DNA from: Massilia forsythiae
GTDB taxonomy: Bacteria > Pseudomonadota > Gammaproteobacteria > Burkholderiales > Burkholderiaceae_D
Assembly: GCF_012849555.1 (NCBI RefSeq)
Contig: NZ_CP051685.1
Span: 3,968,001 to 4,032,000, forward strand
Direction of reading: 5' to 3'
DNA length: 64,000 nt
In this document: one piece after another, positions 43,063-50,842 of the stretch
Layout: each line of letters begins with the position of its first letter
How positions within the stretch are numbered: the first letter of the stretch is position 1
Notes under the pieces: model-generated
The model's input: only the letters and a program-made list of their open reading frames with translations
Databases searched by the model: none
What the model was told of the DNA's origin: nothing
Made by a program: the position numbers and the translations under genes

Positions 43063-43827
43063 ATGAACACCCTCCCTTGGATCCTGCGTCACCCCATGCG
43101 CACGCCGCGCCTGCGCCTGTTTTGCTTTTGCTACGCCGGCGGCAACGCGATCGCCTACCTGCCTTGGCAGGCCGGGCTCGGGCTCGATATCGAAGTGTGC
43201 GCGGTCCAGTTGCCCGGGCGCGGCGCACGCACCGGCGAAGCGCCGTTCAGCTGCATGGAATCCCTGATGCGCGCGCTGATGCCCGTCGTCGGGGCACTGG
43301 ACGAGCTGCCGTTCGCCTTTTTCGGCCACAGCCTGGGGGCGATGGTAGCGTTCGAACTCGCGCGGCGCTTGCAAGGCCTGGGCCTGGCGCAACCGGAACA
43401 CCTGATCGTGTCCGGGTGCGCCGCGCCGCGCCATCGCAAGCCGCCGCGCCAACTGCACCTGCTGCCGGCAGACGCATTGATTGAAACCTTGCGCGAGTAC
43501 AATGGTACGCCGCACGAGATCCTGGCCCATCGTGAACTGATGGATCTGCTCCTGCCGACCATCCGCGCCGATTTCGCGCTGGTGGAGACCTACCGCTACC
43601 AGGAGGCACCCTTGCTGGCGCTACCGCTGACGGTGCTGGCGGGGCGGTCTGACGACGCCACTGGACCGGCGTCGCGCACGCAGTGGCAGCGCGAGACCCT
43701 GGGCCCGTGCCGCATCGAATGGTTCGAGGGCGACCACTTCTTCATCAACGACGCACGTGAGGCCGTGCTGGCCGTCATACGTGCCGCGCTGTTGCACGAG
43801 GCGCAAGCACAGGTTCCATCGCATTGA
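43063..43827 (+). CDS. Type II thioesterase (editing) of the NRPS cluster
   Basis: 254 residues, alpha/beta-hydrolase of the GrsT/TesA type. FCFCYAGG gives the oxyanion region, the nucleophile Ser lies in FFGHSLGAM (about residue 90), and the catalytic His is in EGDHFFIND (about 226). LPGRGAR near residue 52 is typical of the family. Such stand-alone enzymes clear misprimed or stalled acyl groups from carrier domains. It is the last gene before the strong terminator at 43927, so it likely ends the accessory operon that starts at the adaptor or earlier. Confidence 0.93.
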   Translation: MNTLPWILRHPMRTPRLRLFCFCYAGGNAIAYLPWQAGLGLDIEVCAVQLPGRGARTGEAPFSCMESLMRALMPVVGALDELPFAFFGHSLGAMVAFELARRLQGLGLAQPEHLIVSGCAAPRHRKPPRQLHLLPADALIETLREYNGTPHEILAHRELMDLLLPTIRADFALVETYRYQEAPLLALPLTVLAGRSDDATGPASRTQWQRETLGPCRIEWFEGDHFFINDAREAVLAVIRAALLHEAQAQVPSH

Positions 43828-43926
43828 CACACCCAGACCGCCGGGGCCGCTGGGGGTAATGCATGCGCATCGGCGCGGCGTGGGTTCAGCGGGTGACATC
43901 CGTCCCCGCCTCCGGATAATCAACAT

Positions 43927-43956
43927 GCGGGTCCCGGTCGGGCCCCGCTTTGTTTT
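43927..43956 (+). terminator. Rho-independent terminator after the type II thioesterase gene
   Basis: GC-rich stem GCGGG-T-CCC, loop GGTC, GGG-C-CCCGC, followed at once by TTTGTTTT. The single T/C mismatch aside, this is a textbook intrinsic terminator, 100 bases after the thioesterase stop. I take it as the right-hand boundary of the biosynthetic locus. The remainder of the 235-base gap to 44063 holds nothing else I can name. Confidence 0.75.
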
Positions 43957-44062
43957 CTCGCGTCGGCTTTCGAATGATTGACTTGACGACAAGCAGAGCG
44001 TGGTCGATGATTGCCCCGGTTGCGCGGCATGACGCCGCCATCACCGATCTGGAGACGACACA

Positions 44063-44875
44063 ATGAAACGATGTATCCTTGCCGCTGCCGTGCTGGCGGG
44101 CGGCCTGACCGGCCTGACCGGTCCGGTGCAGGCTGCCGACGATGCCCAACTGCGCGCGGCGATTGCGGGCAGCCACCGAAGCGCTGCCAACGCGGCGCGC
44201 GACAACTGGCGCCATCCCTATGAAACCCTGACGTTCTTCGGCATCAAGCCGGACATGACCGTGGTGGAGCTGTCGCCGGGCGGCGGCTGGTACACCGAGA
44301 TCCTGGCGCCCTACCTGCGCGACAACGGCAAGCTGATCGCCGCGGGAGCGGCCTTCAACCCGGCCAAGCGCTCCACCGTGGCCTTCAAGCAGAAACTCGA
44401 CGCCAATCCGGCGGCCTTCGGCAAGGTGGTGCAGGGCGTGTTCGAGCCGCCGTCGACCTACAATTTCGCAGCGCCCGGCAGCGCCGACATGGTGCTCACC
44501 TTCCGCAACCTGCACAACTGGATCGACGCCGGCGGCGACGAAGAGCTCAAGGGCGTATTCAAGGCGGCCTACACCAGCCTCAAGCGCGGCGGCGTGCTGG
44601 GCATCGAGGAACACCGCTTGCCCGAAGCGATGCCGCAGGATGCGAAGACGTCGAGCGGCTATGTGCACGAGTCCTACGTGATCAAGCTGGCGGAAAGCGC
44701 CGGCTTCAAGCTGGCGGCGAAATCCGACATCAACGCCAACCCGAAGGACAAGGCCGACCACAAGGGCGGCGTGTGGGCGCTGCCGCCGACCCTGGCCAAC
44801 CGCGACCAGGACCGCGAAAAATACCAGGCGATCGGCGAGAGCGACCGCATGACGCTCAGGTTCGTCAAGCCGTAA
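44063..44875 (+). CDS. Exported class I SAM-dependent methyltransferase-like protein
   Basis: 270 residues with a signal peptide (MKRCILAAAVLAGGL through a cut after VQA). The mature part has a Rossmann methyltransferase core: motif I VVELSPGGGWYTEIL, DMVLTFRNLHNW as the post-II region, and LKRGGVLGIEEH as motif III. Many proteobacteria carry this family of periplasmic methyltransferase-like proteins of unknown substrate. SAM is not expected in the periplasm, so the activity is uncertain. It stands alone between two terminator-like hairpins and is probably unrelated to the NRPS locus. Confidence 0.85.
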   Translation: MKRCILAAAVLAGGLTGLTGPVQAADDAQLRAAIAGSHRSAANAARDNWRHPYETLTFFGIKPDMTVVELSPGGGWYTEILAPYLRDNGKLIAAGAAFNPAKRSTVAFKQKLDANPAAFGKVVQGVFEPPSTYNFAAPGSADMVLTFRNLHNWIDAGGDEELKGVFKAAYTSLKRGGVLGIEEHRLPEAMPQDAKTSSGYVHESYVIKLAESAGFKLAAKSDINANPKDKADHKGGVWALPPTLANRDQDREKYQAIGESDRMTLRFVKP

Positions 44876-44946
44876 ATCCGCACTGCGCCGCCTGCGGCAG
44901 ACGCAACGCCGCAGCGAGCAGGCCTCGGCCGGTGTCGGCAGCACAT

Positions 44947-44965
44947 CCGGAAGGTCGCCTTCCGG
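44947..44965. terminator. Hairpin downstream of methyltransferase-like gene
   Basis: Perfect eight-base stem CCGGAAGG-TCG-CCTTCCGG, 72 bases after the stop. There is no T-tract; it may be a weak terminator or processing site. Confidence 0.35.
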
Positions 44966-45038
44966 CGTTCGGGACCCGGCAGCCATCAGCGATGCCGCTG
45001 CGCGCAGCGCTGGTTTCTCGCCGCCCGGGATCCCCCGC

Positions 45039-45065
45039 GAAATATGTGTATACTCGGCATATTTC
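45039..45065 (+). promoter_or_regulatory. Candidate promoter -10 flanked by an inverted repeat (operator-like)
   Basis: GAAATATG and CATATTTC form a perfect eight-base inverted repeat, 11 bases apart, and the spacer holds TATACT (45049-45054), a good sigma-70 -10 hexamer. This is an AT-rich island in GC-rich DNA, just before the membrane-fusion gene at 45078. A repressor binding here would cover the -10. No convincing -35 is seen. Confidence 0.4.
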
Positions 45066-45077
45066 CGATCCGATCCC

Positions 45078-46337
45078 ATGCCTGCCGATCGACAATACAG
45101 AACTTCCACGCTGGCCAGCCGTCTACAGCGCATGCGTCTGCGCGGCGTGGCGGCAGCCCTGCTGGCGCTCTCCGCCGCGCTGGGCGCCAACCACGCCTCG
45201 GTGCAGGCAGCCACGCCGTCGCCAGCAGCAGCCGCAACCCCTGCCGCGCTGCCCAAGCTCGACACCGTCACCGCCCACCAGGGCGACATCCAGGACACCG
45301 TCGACGCCGCCGGCAAGCTGCAGCTGCACAAATGGGCCGACACCTACGCCGACATCGGCGGCCAGGTCAAGGAGGTGCTGGTCGCCATCGGCGACACGGT
45401 CGAGGCCGACCAGCCCTTGCTGAAGATCGCGCCGGCCCTGCAGGCGACCAAGGCCGAAAGCAACCGCGCCCAGATGGCCCGCCTGCAGGCGGACCTCGCC
45501 GACCAGCACGCGCAGCTCGAATTCGCCCAGCTGCAGTTCAAGCGCCAGACCCAGCTGAAGGCGCAGAATGCGACCCGCGAGGAAGCCTTCGAATCGGCGC
45601 GCATGGGCGCCTCGTCCGCCAGTGCGCGCGTGGATGCGATCACCGCGCAGATCAACGAACTCGAGGCGACCCTCAGGATCGACGAGGAGGCGCGCCAGAA
45701 AACGCTGGTCAAGGCGCCGATCGCCGGCACCGTGGTGGCGCTGGCGGCGCGTCCGGGCCAACTGGTCAGTGCCGCGCAGCCTGCCGTGGCGCTGCTGCGG
45801 ATTGCCGACCTGTCCGACATGACGGTGGCCGCGCGCGTCGCGGAAGACGACGTGACGCGCCTGCGCCCCGGCATGGCGGCGCGTTTCACCACGCCCGGTT
45901 ATCCCGGAAAACACTGGACAGGCAAGCTGCGCCAGGTGGTGCCGATTCCGGCCGACGGCACCGGCGAGCAGGGCAAGCAAGCCTTTTATATCGTGCTGTT
46001 CGAAGTGAAGAACCGGGATCACGCGCTCATGAGCGGCATGAGCGTGCAGGTGCAGTTCGTGGTCGCGCAGGCGCGCGACGCGCTGCTGTTGCCGGCGCAG
46101 GGCCTCGGCGCGCCGGACAAGGATGGCCTGTACGACGTCAACGTGCTCGACGACGGCCGCCACGTCAGCGCCCGCAAGGTCAAGCTCGGCGTGCGCAACG
46201 CGCAGCAGGCGCAGGTACTTTCCGGCTTGAGCGCGGGCGACAGGGTGCTGGTCGGCCCGGTGCCCGCCGCGCTGGCGGCGCCGGCACCGGCCGTGTCGGA
46301 TGCCGGCACCAGGTCGCCCGCGCCGGCGGGCTCCTGA
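45078..46337 (+). CDS. Periplasmic adaptor (membrane-fusion protein), RND/MacA type
   Basis: 419 residues. The N-terminus has a hydrophobic segment (about 23-36) ending ASVQA, a probable signal or anchor. Then come lipoyl half 1 (IGGQVKEVLVAIGDTVEADQ), an alpha-hairpin (about 115-205, with repeated Q, L and A), lipoyl half 2 (KAPIAGTVVALAARPGQLV), a beta-barrel domain and a membrane-proximal domain. A low-complexity A/P stretch ends the protein. The next gene, three bases on, is an outer-membrane factor, but no inner-membrane pump lies beside them. They may serve an unlinked pump or complete the MacB-like exporter upstream. ATG 45078 has no clear Shine-Dalgarno, so a later start cannot be excluded. 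Confidence 0.87.
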   Translation: MPADRQYRTSTLASRLQRMRLRGVAAALLALSAALGANHASVQAATPSPAAAATPAALPKLDTVTAHQGDIQDTVDAAGKLQLHKWADTYADIGGQVKEVLVAIGDTVEADQPLLKIAPALQATKAESNRAQMARLQADLADQHAQLEFAQLQFKRQTQLKAQNATREEAFESARMGASSASARVDAITAQINELEATLRIDEEARQKTLVKAPIAGTVVALAARPGQLVSAAQPAVALLRIADLSDMTVAARVAEDDVTRLRPGMAARFTTPGYPGKHWTGKLRQVVPIPADGTGEQGKQAFYIVLFEVKNRDHALMSGMSVQVQFVVAQARDALLLPAQGLGAPDKDGLYDVNVLDDGRHVSARKVKLGVRNAQQAQVLSGLSAGDRVLVGPVPAALAAPAPAVSDAGTRSPAPAGS

Positions 46338-46340
46338 GGC

Positions 46341-47798
46341 ATGCCGATGACGCGACACGTCTTCACACCGCGGCGCCTGGGCAAACCGGCGGCATCGTTT
46401 CTCCTCTCTGCGCTGGCATGCGCCGTGCTGGCCGGATGCGCCAGCCGCGCCCCCACCGCGGCGGCGCCGCCCAAGGTCGACCTGCCGGCCGGCTGGACGG
46501 CCGCGGGAACGTCGAGCCCCCAGGAGTGGCCCGACAAGGATTGGTGGCAGCGCTTCGGCAGCCCCGAACTGACGCGGCTGGTCGACGAGGGCCAGGCCGG
46601 CAACCTGGAACTCGCGGGTGCGCTCGCACGCGTGAAACAGGCGGAGGCCGGGGCGCGCATCGCCGGCGTGGCGCTGCTGCCCGCCGTGAACTTCTACGGC
46701 GGCGCCAACCGCGCCGTGCCGATCCGCAGCGGCAGCACCAGCACGTCCGCCGACGGCACGCTGCAGGTCTCCTACGAAGTCGATTTCTGGGGCAAGAACC
46801 GGGCGAGCGCGGCGTCCGCGCAGGCGTCGCTCGAGGCCAACCGCTTCGACCGCCAGACCGTCGCGTTGACGGTCACCAGCGGCATCGTCTCGACCTACCT
46901 GCAGGTGTTGTCGCTGCACGACCGGCTGGCCGTGGCGCGCGAGCACGTCGCGAATGCCGAGCATGTGCTGACCCTGGTGGAGGCGCAGAAGAGCGCGGGC
47001 GCGGCCTCGTCGCTGGACTTGGCGCGCCAGCGTTCCGCCGTGGCGCGCCAACGCGCCGATCTACCCGACCTGGCGCAGCAGGAGCGCGAGGCGCAGGCGG
47101 CGCTGGCCATCCTGCTCGGCAAGACGCCGCAGACGTTTTCCGTCGGCCCGCTGGGGCTGGATACGATCGTCTTGCCGCAGGTGGCGCCGGGCTTGCCGTC
47201 CGAGCTGCTGGTGCGCCGGCCCGACATCCGCCGCGCCGAGGCCAGCCTGGCCGCCGCCGATGCCGACGTCGCCGTCGCGCGCGCCAACCTGTTCCCCAGC
47301 ATCAGCCTCACCGGGGCGCTGGGCGCGCAGAGCAGCGCCCTGATGTCGCTGCTGAATGCGCCGAACGTGCTGGCCAATGTCGGCGCCTCGCTGGTGGCGC
47401 CGATCTTCGATGGCGGGCGCCTGAAGCGCGAGCGCGAGCGCGCCATCGCCCGCAAGCAGGAACTGATCGATGCGTATCGCGCCACCGTGCTGTCCGCGTT
47501 GGCGGAGGTGGACACGGCGCTCGGCCAGATCCGCAGCCTGGACGACCAGCAGCGCCTCAAGATGGCCGAACTGGAGCAGGCGCGCCAGGCCTACGACCTG
47601 TCAGAAATCCGTTACAAATCAGGCGCCGAGGACTTGATGACGGTGCTCGACACGCAGCGCGCGCTGTCGGACGTGCAGAACGACATGGGCATGCTGAAGC
47701 TGAAGCGCCTGCAGGCGACGGTGTCGCTGTACAAGGCGCTCGGCGGCGGCTGGGACGGCGATCCCGGCCACCCCGACGCGCTTCCCGCAAAAACCTGA
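46341..47798 (+). CDS. Outer-membrane efflux channel lipoprotein, NodT/OprM family
   Basis: 485 residues. The signal peptide ends in a lipobox LAGC at about residues 31-34, so the mature protein is lipidated on that Cys. It contains the two TolC-like repeats: ALARVKQAEAGARIAGVALLP and YEVDFWGKNRASAASA in the first half, and RRPDIRRAEASLAAADADVAVARANLFPSISLTG and FDGGRLKRERERA in the second. These are hallmark phrases of the NodT subfamily. It forms the exit duct of a tripartite pump. It lies three bases after the adaptor gene, in one operon. Confidence 0.94.
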   Translation: MPMTRHVFTPRRLGKPAASFLLSALACAVLAGCASRAPTAAAPPKVDLPAGWTAAGTSSPQEWPDKDWWQRFGSPELTRLVDEGQAGNLELAGALARVKQAEAGARIAGVALLPAVNFYGGANRAVPIRSGSTSTSADGTLQVSYEVDFWGKNRASAASAQASLEANRFDRQTVALTVTSGIVSTYLQVLSLHDRLAVAREHVANAEHVLTLVEAQKSAGAASSLDLARQRSAVARQRADLPDLAQQEREAQAALAILLGKTPQTFSVGPLGLDTIVLPQVAPGLPSELLVRRPDIRRAEASLAAADADVAVARANLFPSISLTGALGAQSSALMSLLNAPNVLANVGASLVAPIFDGGRLKRERERAIARKQELIDAYRATVLSALAEVDTALGQIRSLDDQQRLKMAELEQARQAYDLSEIRYKSGAEDLMTVLDTQRALSDVQNDMGMLKLKRLQATVSLYKALGGGWDGDPGHPDALPAKT

Positions 47799-47865
47799 GC
47801 GCTGCGGCGCCGCTGGCCTGCACGCGTCCGGGGAAGCGGCGGCGGCGCGGCGCTTTGCGCAGCGT

Positions 47866-49335
47866 TCAGGCGCCGCGCGCCAGCGCGCGCCGCTCCGGGC
47901 CGGCATGCACGGCGCTGCCGCCCAGCGTCCTTTCCAGGTAGCTTTCCAGCTGTTCCAGCGACTTGCCCCTGGTCTCGGGCACGCAGGCGGCGACGAAGGC
48001 CAGCGACGCCACGTTCACCGCGGCGAACACGAAGAAGGTCGCACTGCCGAACTGCGCCAGCGCCAGCGGGAACAGCAGCGCCACCACGCCGTTGAACAGC
48101 CACTGGCAGGCCACCGCGGTGCCGGTCAGTACGCCGCGCAGGCGCAGCGGGAACAGTTCCGACATCAGCAGCCAGTACACCGGCGCGATCAGCATCTGCA
48201 TGAACAGCAGGAAGAACAGGATGCAGGCCAGCGCCACGTAACTCTTAAGCACTCCGTCCGGCATCCACAGCAGCGTGGCGCCCAGCAGCGCCTGGCTGAG
48301 GATGACGCAGCAAAGGCCGGCCAGCAGCATCGGACGGCGTCCGTGCCGGCCGATCAGCCAGATGCCGATGAAGGTGGCCAGCAGCGCCACCACGCCGTTG
48401 CCGATGGTCGCGGTGAGGGCGGCGCCGGTGCCCAAGCCGGTCGACTGCAGGATGATCGGCGTGAAGTACATGAAGGCGTTGACGCCGGTGAACTGGGCCA
48501 TGAAACCGAGGCCGATGCCGATCCACAGCAGCTTGCGGATCCAGGGCGTGGCGAACACCGCCGCCCAGCCGGCCTGGTGGTGTTCGGCGGCGTTCAGCCG
48601 GGTCATCTCGGCCATCTCGGCCTCCACTTGCCGTTCGCTGGAGCGGATCTTGCGCAGCACGGCGCGCGCTTCGGGCAGGCGCTTGCGGCTGGCCAGCCAG
48701 CGCGGCGAGGCCGGCACGAACAGCATGCCGATGCCCAGCAGGACGGCGGGCAGCGCGGCGATCGCCAGCATGGTGCGCCACACGTGTGGCGACGTCGAAT
48801 AGTGCGCCAGCAGGGCGTTCAGCACGTAGGCCGCCAGCTGGCCGCCGACGATCATCAGTTCGTTCTGGCTGACCAGCCGTGCGCGCCGGCTTGGGCCGGC
48901 CATTTCGGCGATGAACACCGGCACCGTGGCCGAGGCGCCGCCGACGGCCAGGCCGAGCACGAAGCGCATCACCGCCATGACCGTCACCGACGGCGCCAGC
49001 GCGGTGCCGAGCACGCCCAGCAGGAATACCAGCGACAGGCCGATCAGGGTGACGCGGCGTCCGAAGCGGTCGGCCAGCGTGCCGGCCGCCAGCGAGCCGA
49101 AGGCGGCGCCGAACACCAGCGCCGAGGTGACGATGCCTTCGGTGAGCGGGGTCAGGCCGAGGCCGTGGTGCGCCACGGGTGCGCTCATGAAGGGCAGGGC
49201 GCCCGAGATGACGCCGGTATCGTAGCCGAAGGCCAGCGCACCCATGGTGGCGACGATGGCGACCCTGGCGACGAAACGCTGTTCCCGGGTGGCGGGCGCC
49301 GTCGTCGCGGCGCCCGGAGCTGAGGGTGAAGACAT
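47866..49335 (-). CDS. MFS sugar:proton symporter (sugar-porter family)
   Basis: 489 residues from ATG 49335, chosen because AGGAGG lies at ideal spacing; the frame extends upstream to 49401 without support. Twelve membrane segments are visible. Sugar-porter signatures: FGYDTGVISGALPF in TM1, DRFGRR in the first cytoplasmic loop, a PxSPRWL variant (PASPRWL) before the central loop, IGRHGRRP, LLMSELFPLRLRG and the C-terminal PETRGKSLEQLE. It imports a monosaccharide or small sugar with protons. The LacI-type regulator directly upstream on the same strand probably controls it. Substrate cannot be read from sequence; nearby alpha-glucosidase and glycogen genes hint at glucose or a glucoside. Confidence 0.92.
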   Translation of the reverse strand: MSSPSAPGAATTAPATREQRFVARVAIVATMGALAFGYDTGVISGALPFMSAPVAHHGLGLTPLTEGIVTSALVFGAAFGSLAAGTLADRFGRRVTLIGLSLVFLLGVLGTALAPSVTVMAVMRFVLGLAVGGASATVPVFIAEMAGPSRRARLVSQNELMIVGGQLAAYVLNALLAHYSTSPHVWRTMLAIAALPAVLLGIGMLFVPASPRWLASRKRLPEARAVLRKIRSSERQVEAEMAEMTRLNAAEHHQAGWAAVFATPWIRKLLWIGIGLGFMAQFTGVNAFMYFTPIILQSTGLGTGAALTATIGNGVVALLATFIGIWLIGRHGRRPMLLAGLCCVILSQALLGATLLWMPDGVLKSYVALACILFFLLFMQMLIAPVYWLLMSELFPLRLRGVLTGTAVACQWLFNGVVALLFPLALAQFGSATFFVFAAVNVASLAFVAACVPETRGKSLEQLESYLERTLGGSAVHAGPERRALARGA

Positions 49336-49637
49336 GAACGATATCCTCCTAAAAATAAAACAGGCAATGCAAGGCCGCGCCGGCCGGATGGCTGCTGTCA
49401 TGGCGTGGCTTGCAGCGCCGTACGCGGCGTCGGCGACGCCGGCGCGTACGATCGGGAAAACGGCCGGCGCCGGTTGGGGCGGCGCCGTGCCTGGGCGGCC
49501 AGAATGGCCGTCGGTCGGGATGCCGGCGCTGCGTCGCGATGGGACGGGCCGGCAGGCGCCTGGTTGGTGTTGCGGCGCACAACGGGATCATACCCGCGCA
49601 CGCTTGCGTTGGCATCCTGATATTTGACGATAAATCG
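49336..49637 (-). other. 302-base intergenic region upstream of the MFS gene
   Basis: Runs from the lacI-like stop to the MFS start. It is GC-rich except at its two ends. The MFS end has the strong Shine-Dalgarno and a short T-rich run. The far end holds the TTGACGAT palindrome described separately. No protein or RNA gene is recognisable, and no clear -35/-10 pair was found. Confidence 0.5.
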
Positions 49638-49641
49638 TCAA
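49624..49641. promoter_or_regulatory. Palindrome at the 3' end of the lacI-like gene
   Basis: TTGACGATAAATCGTCAA, eight-base perfect arms around AA, overlapping the stop codon of the regulator. It could be an operator for the MFS promoter or merely a stem. It lacks the central CG of typical LacI-family operators. Confidence 0.3.
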
Positions 49642-50705
49642 GGGTCCAGGTAGGGCTCCATGCGCATGTTCGGCAGCGTGAACAGCTCGAAGGCGTGCAG
49701 GCCGGGGCGCGGCGCGCTGTCGATCAGGCCGCAGCGGAACAGCACGTGCTGCAGCGCCGAGCGTACCTGGCCGTCCGGGTTCTGGTCGATCACCATGTCG
49801 AGCGAGCGCTCGGCCAGGTACTGGCGGTGGCGGTCGAGCATCTCGTGCCCGATCCAGGCGACCTTGCCCGCCATGCCGGCGCCGCGCAGCGCCGGCTCGA
49901 TGCCGGTCGAGCCGTAGGCGGTGTCGTAGACGCCCACCAGCGGCGCGCGCTGGCCCGGCATCTCGCCCTTCAGCGCGCTGCTCACGTAGCGGTAGCACAG
50001 GTCGGGATCCTCGCGCGTTTCCGGCGACACCAGCACCTGCATGGTGGGAAAAAATTCGCGCAGCGCGTCGGCGCAGCCGCGCATGCGGTCTTCGTGCGCG
50101 GGCACCGTGCGCAGGCCGGGCAGGACCAGCACGCTGCCCCGGCGCCGCGCCAGGCGTCCCAGCCAGTAGCCGGCGGTGCGCCCGGCGCGCACGTTGTCGA
50201 TGCCGGCGAAGTGGTGCGGCGGCAGCTCCGGCAAGTCGTTGACCATGGTCGACAAGGCTTCGCCGCGCCCGATCGCCGCGGCCAGCGCCGCCAGGATGCG
50301 CGGCGTGCGCGGCGCCAGCGCGACCAGGCCGGCGCGCGCGTAGGGCGGGGCCAGGATGGCGCGCTCGAACGCGTCCTCGTCCTCCAGCCCGATCATCTGC
50401 TGGTGCACCACGATGTGGCCCGGCAGCAGGGCCACGGCCTGGCGCACCGCCTGCTCCAGCCGCTGCACGAAGGGCGTGCCGTGGTCGCTGACCAGGATGT
50501 CGATGTGCACCAGGCCGTGGCGCGTCTCGGGCAGCACGCGCGGGATCGCCAGCGTGCGCGCGGCCTCGATGACGCGCCGGCGCGCGTCGTCGGATACGCT
50601 GCCGCGCTCGTTGAGGACGCGGTCCACGGTGGACACGCTGACGTTCGCTTCGAGCGCGATCTCGGTGAAGCGCGCGCTGCGCTTGCGGCGGAGGGGAGGG
50701 GACAT
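49638..50705 (-). CDS. LacI-family transcriptional regulator
   Basis: 355 residues from ATG 50705 (MSPPLRRKRSARFTEIA); a further in-frame ATG at 50741 adds 12 residues. The N-terminal helix-turn-helix (FTEIALEANVSVSTVDRVLNERGSVSDDARRRV) and hinge are followed by a periplasmic-binding-protein-like sugar domain with a degenerate, substrate-sensing core. It differs from most LacI proteins in the hinge helix, where PRVLPETRHG follows the DNA-binding domain. It resembles the subgroup with VDRVLNxRGxVS recognition helices that often control inositol or sugar uptake. It presumably regulates the MFS transporter gene downstream. Confidence 0.9.
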   Translation of the reverse strand: MSPPLRRKRSARFTEIALEANVSVSTVDRVLNERGSVSDDARRRVIEAARTLAIPRVLPETRHGLVHIDILVSDHGTPFVQRLEQAVRQAVALLPGHIVVHQQMIGLEDEDAFERAILAPPYARAGLVALAPRTPRILAALAAAIGRGEALSTMVNDLPELPPHHFAGIDNVRAGRTAGYWLGRLARRRGSVLVLPGLRTVPAHEDRMRGCADALREFFPTMQVLVSPETREDPDLCYRYVSSALKGEMPGQRAPLVGVYDTAYGSTGIEPALRGAGMAGKVAWIGHEMLDRHRQYLAERSLDMVIDQNPDGQVRSALQHVLFRCGLIDSAPRPGLHAFELFTLPNMRMEPYLDP

Positions 50706-50842
50706 GCTGCAGTCATTTGACGGGGTGACGGAACCCGCCATGGTAACGCGGCCGCGCGCATTCCTGCTGGCCGCAGCGGTGCGCCGGCCCGGCGCATGCT
50801 TGCCTAGAATGCCATGACCTCAACTCCGCGGGATGCGCCGGC

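Noticed and set aside
43828-43926. Possible small ORFs in the gap after the type II thioesterase
   Set aside because: Short frames without ribosome-binding sites or recognisable composition; the stretch reads as a 3' region leading into the terminator.
47905-49323. A 472-codon plus-strand frame opposite the MFS gene
   Set aside because: Gln/His/Arg-rich antisense frame; the minus strand has twelve membrane segments, sugar-porter motifs and AGGAGG.
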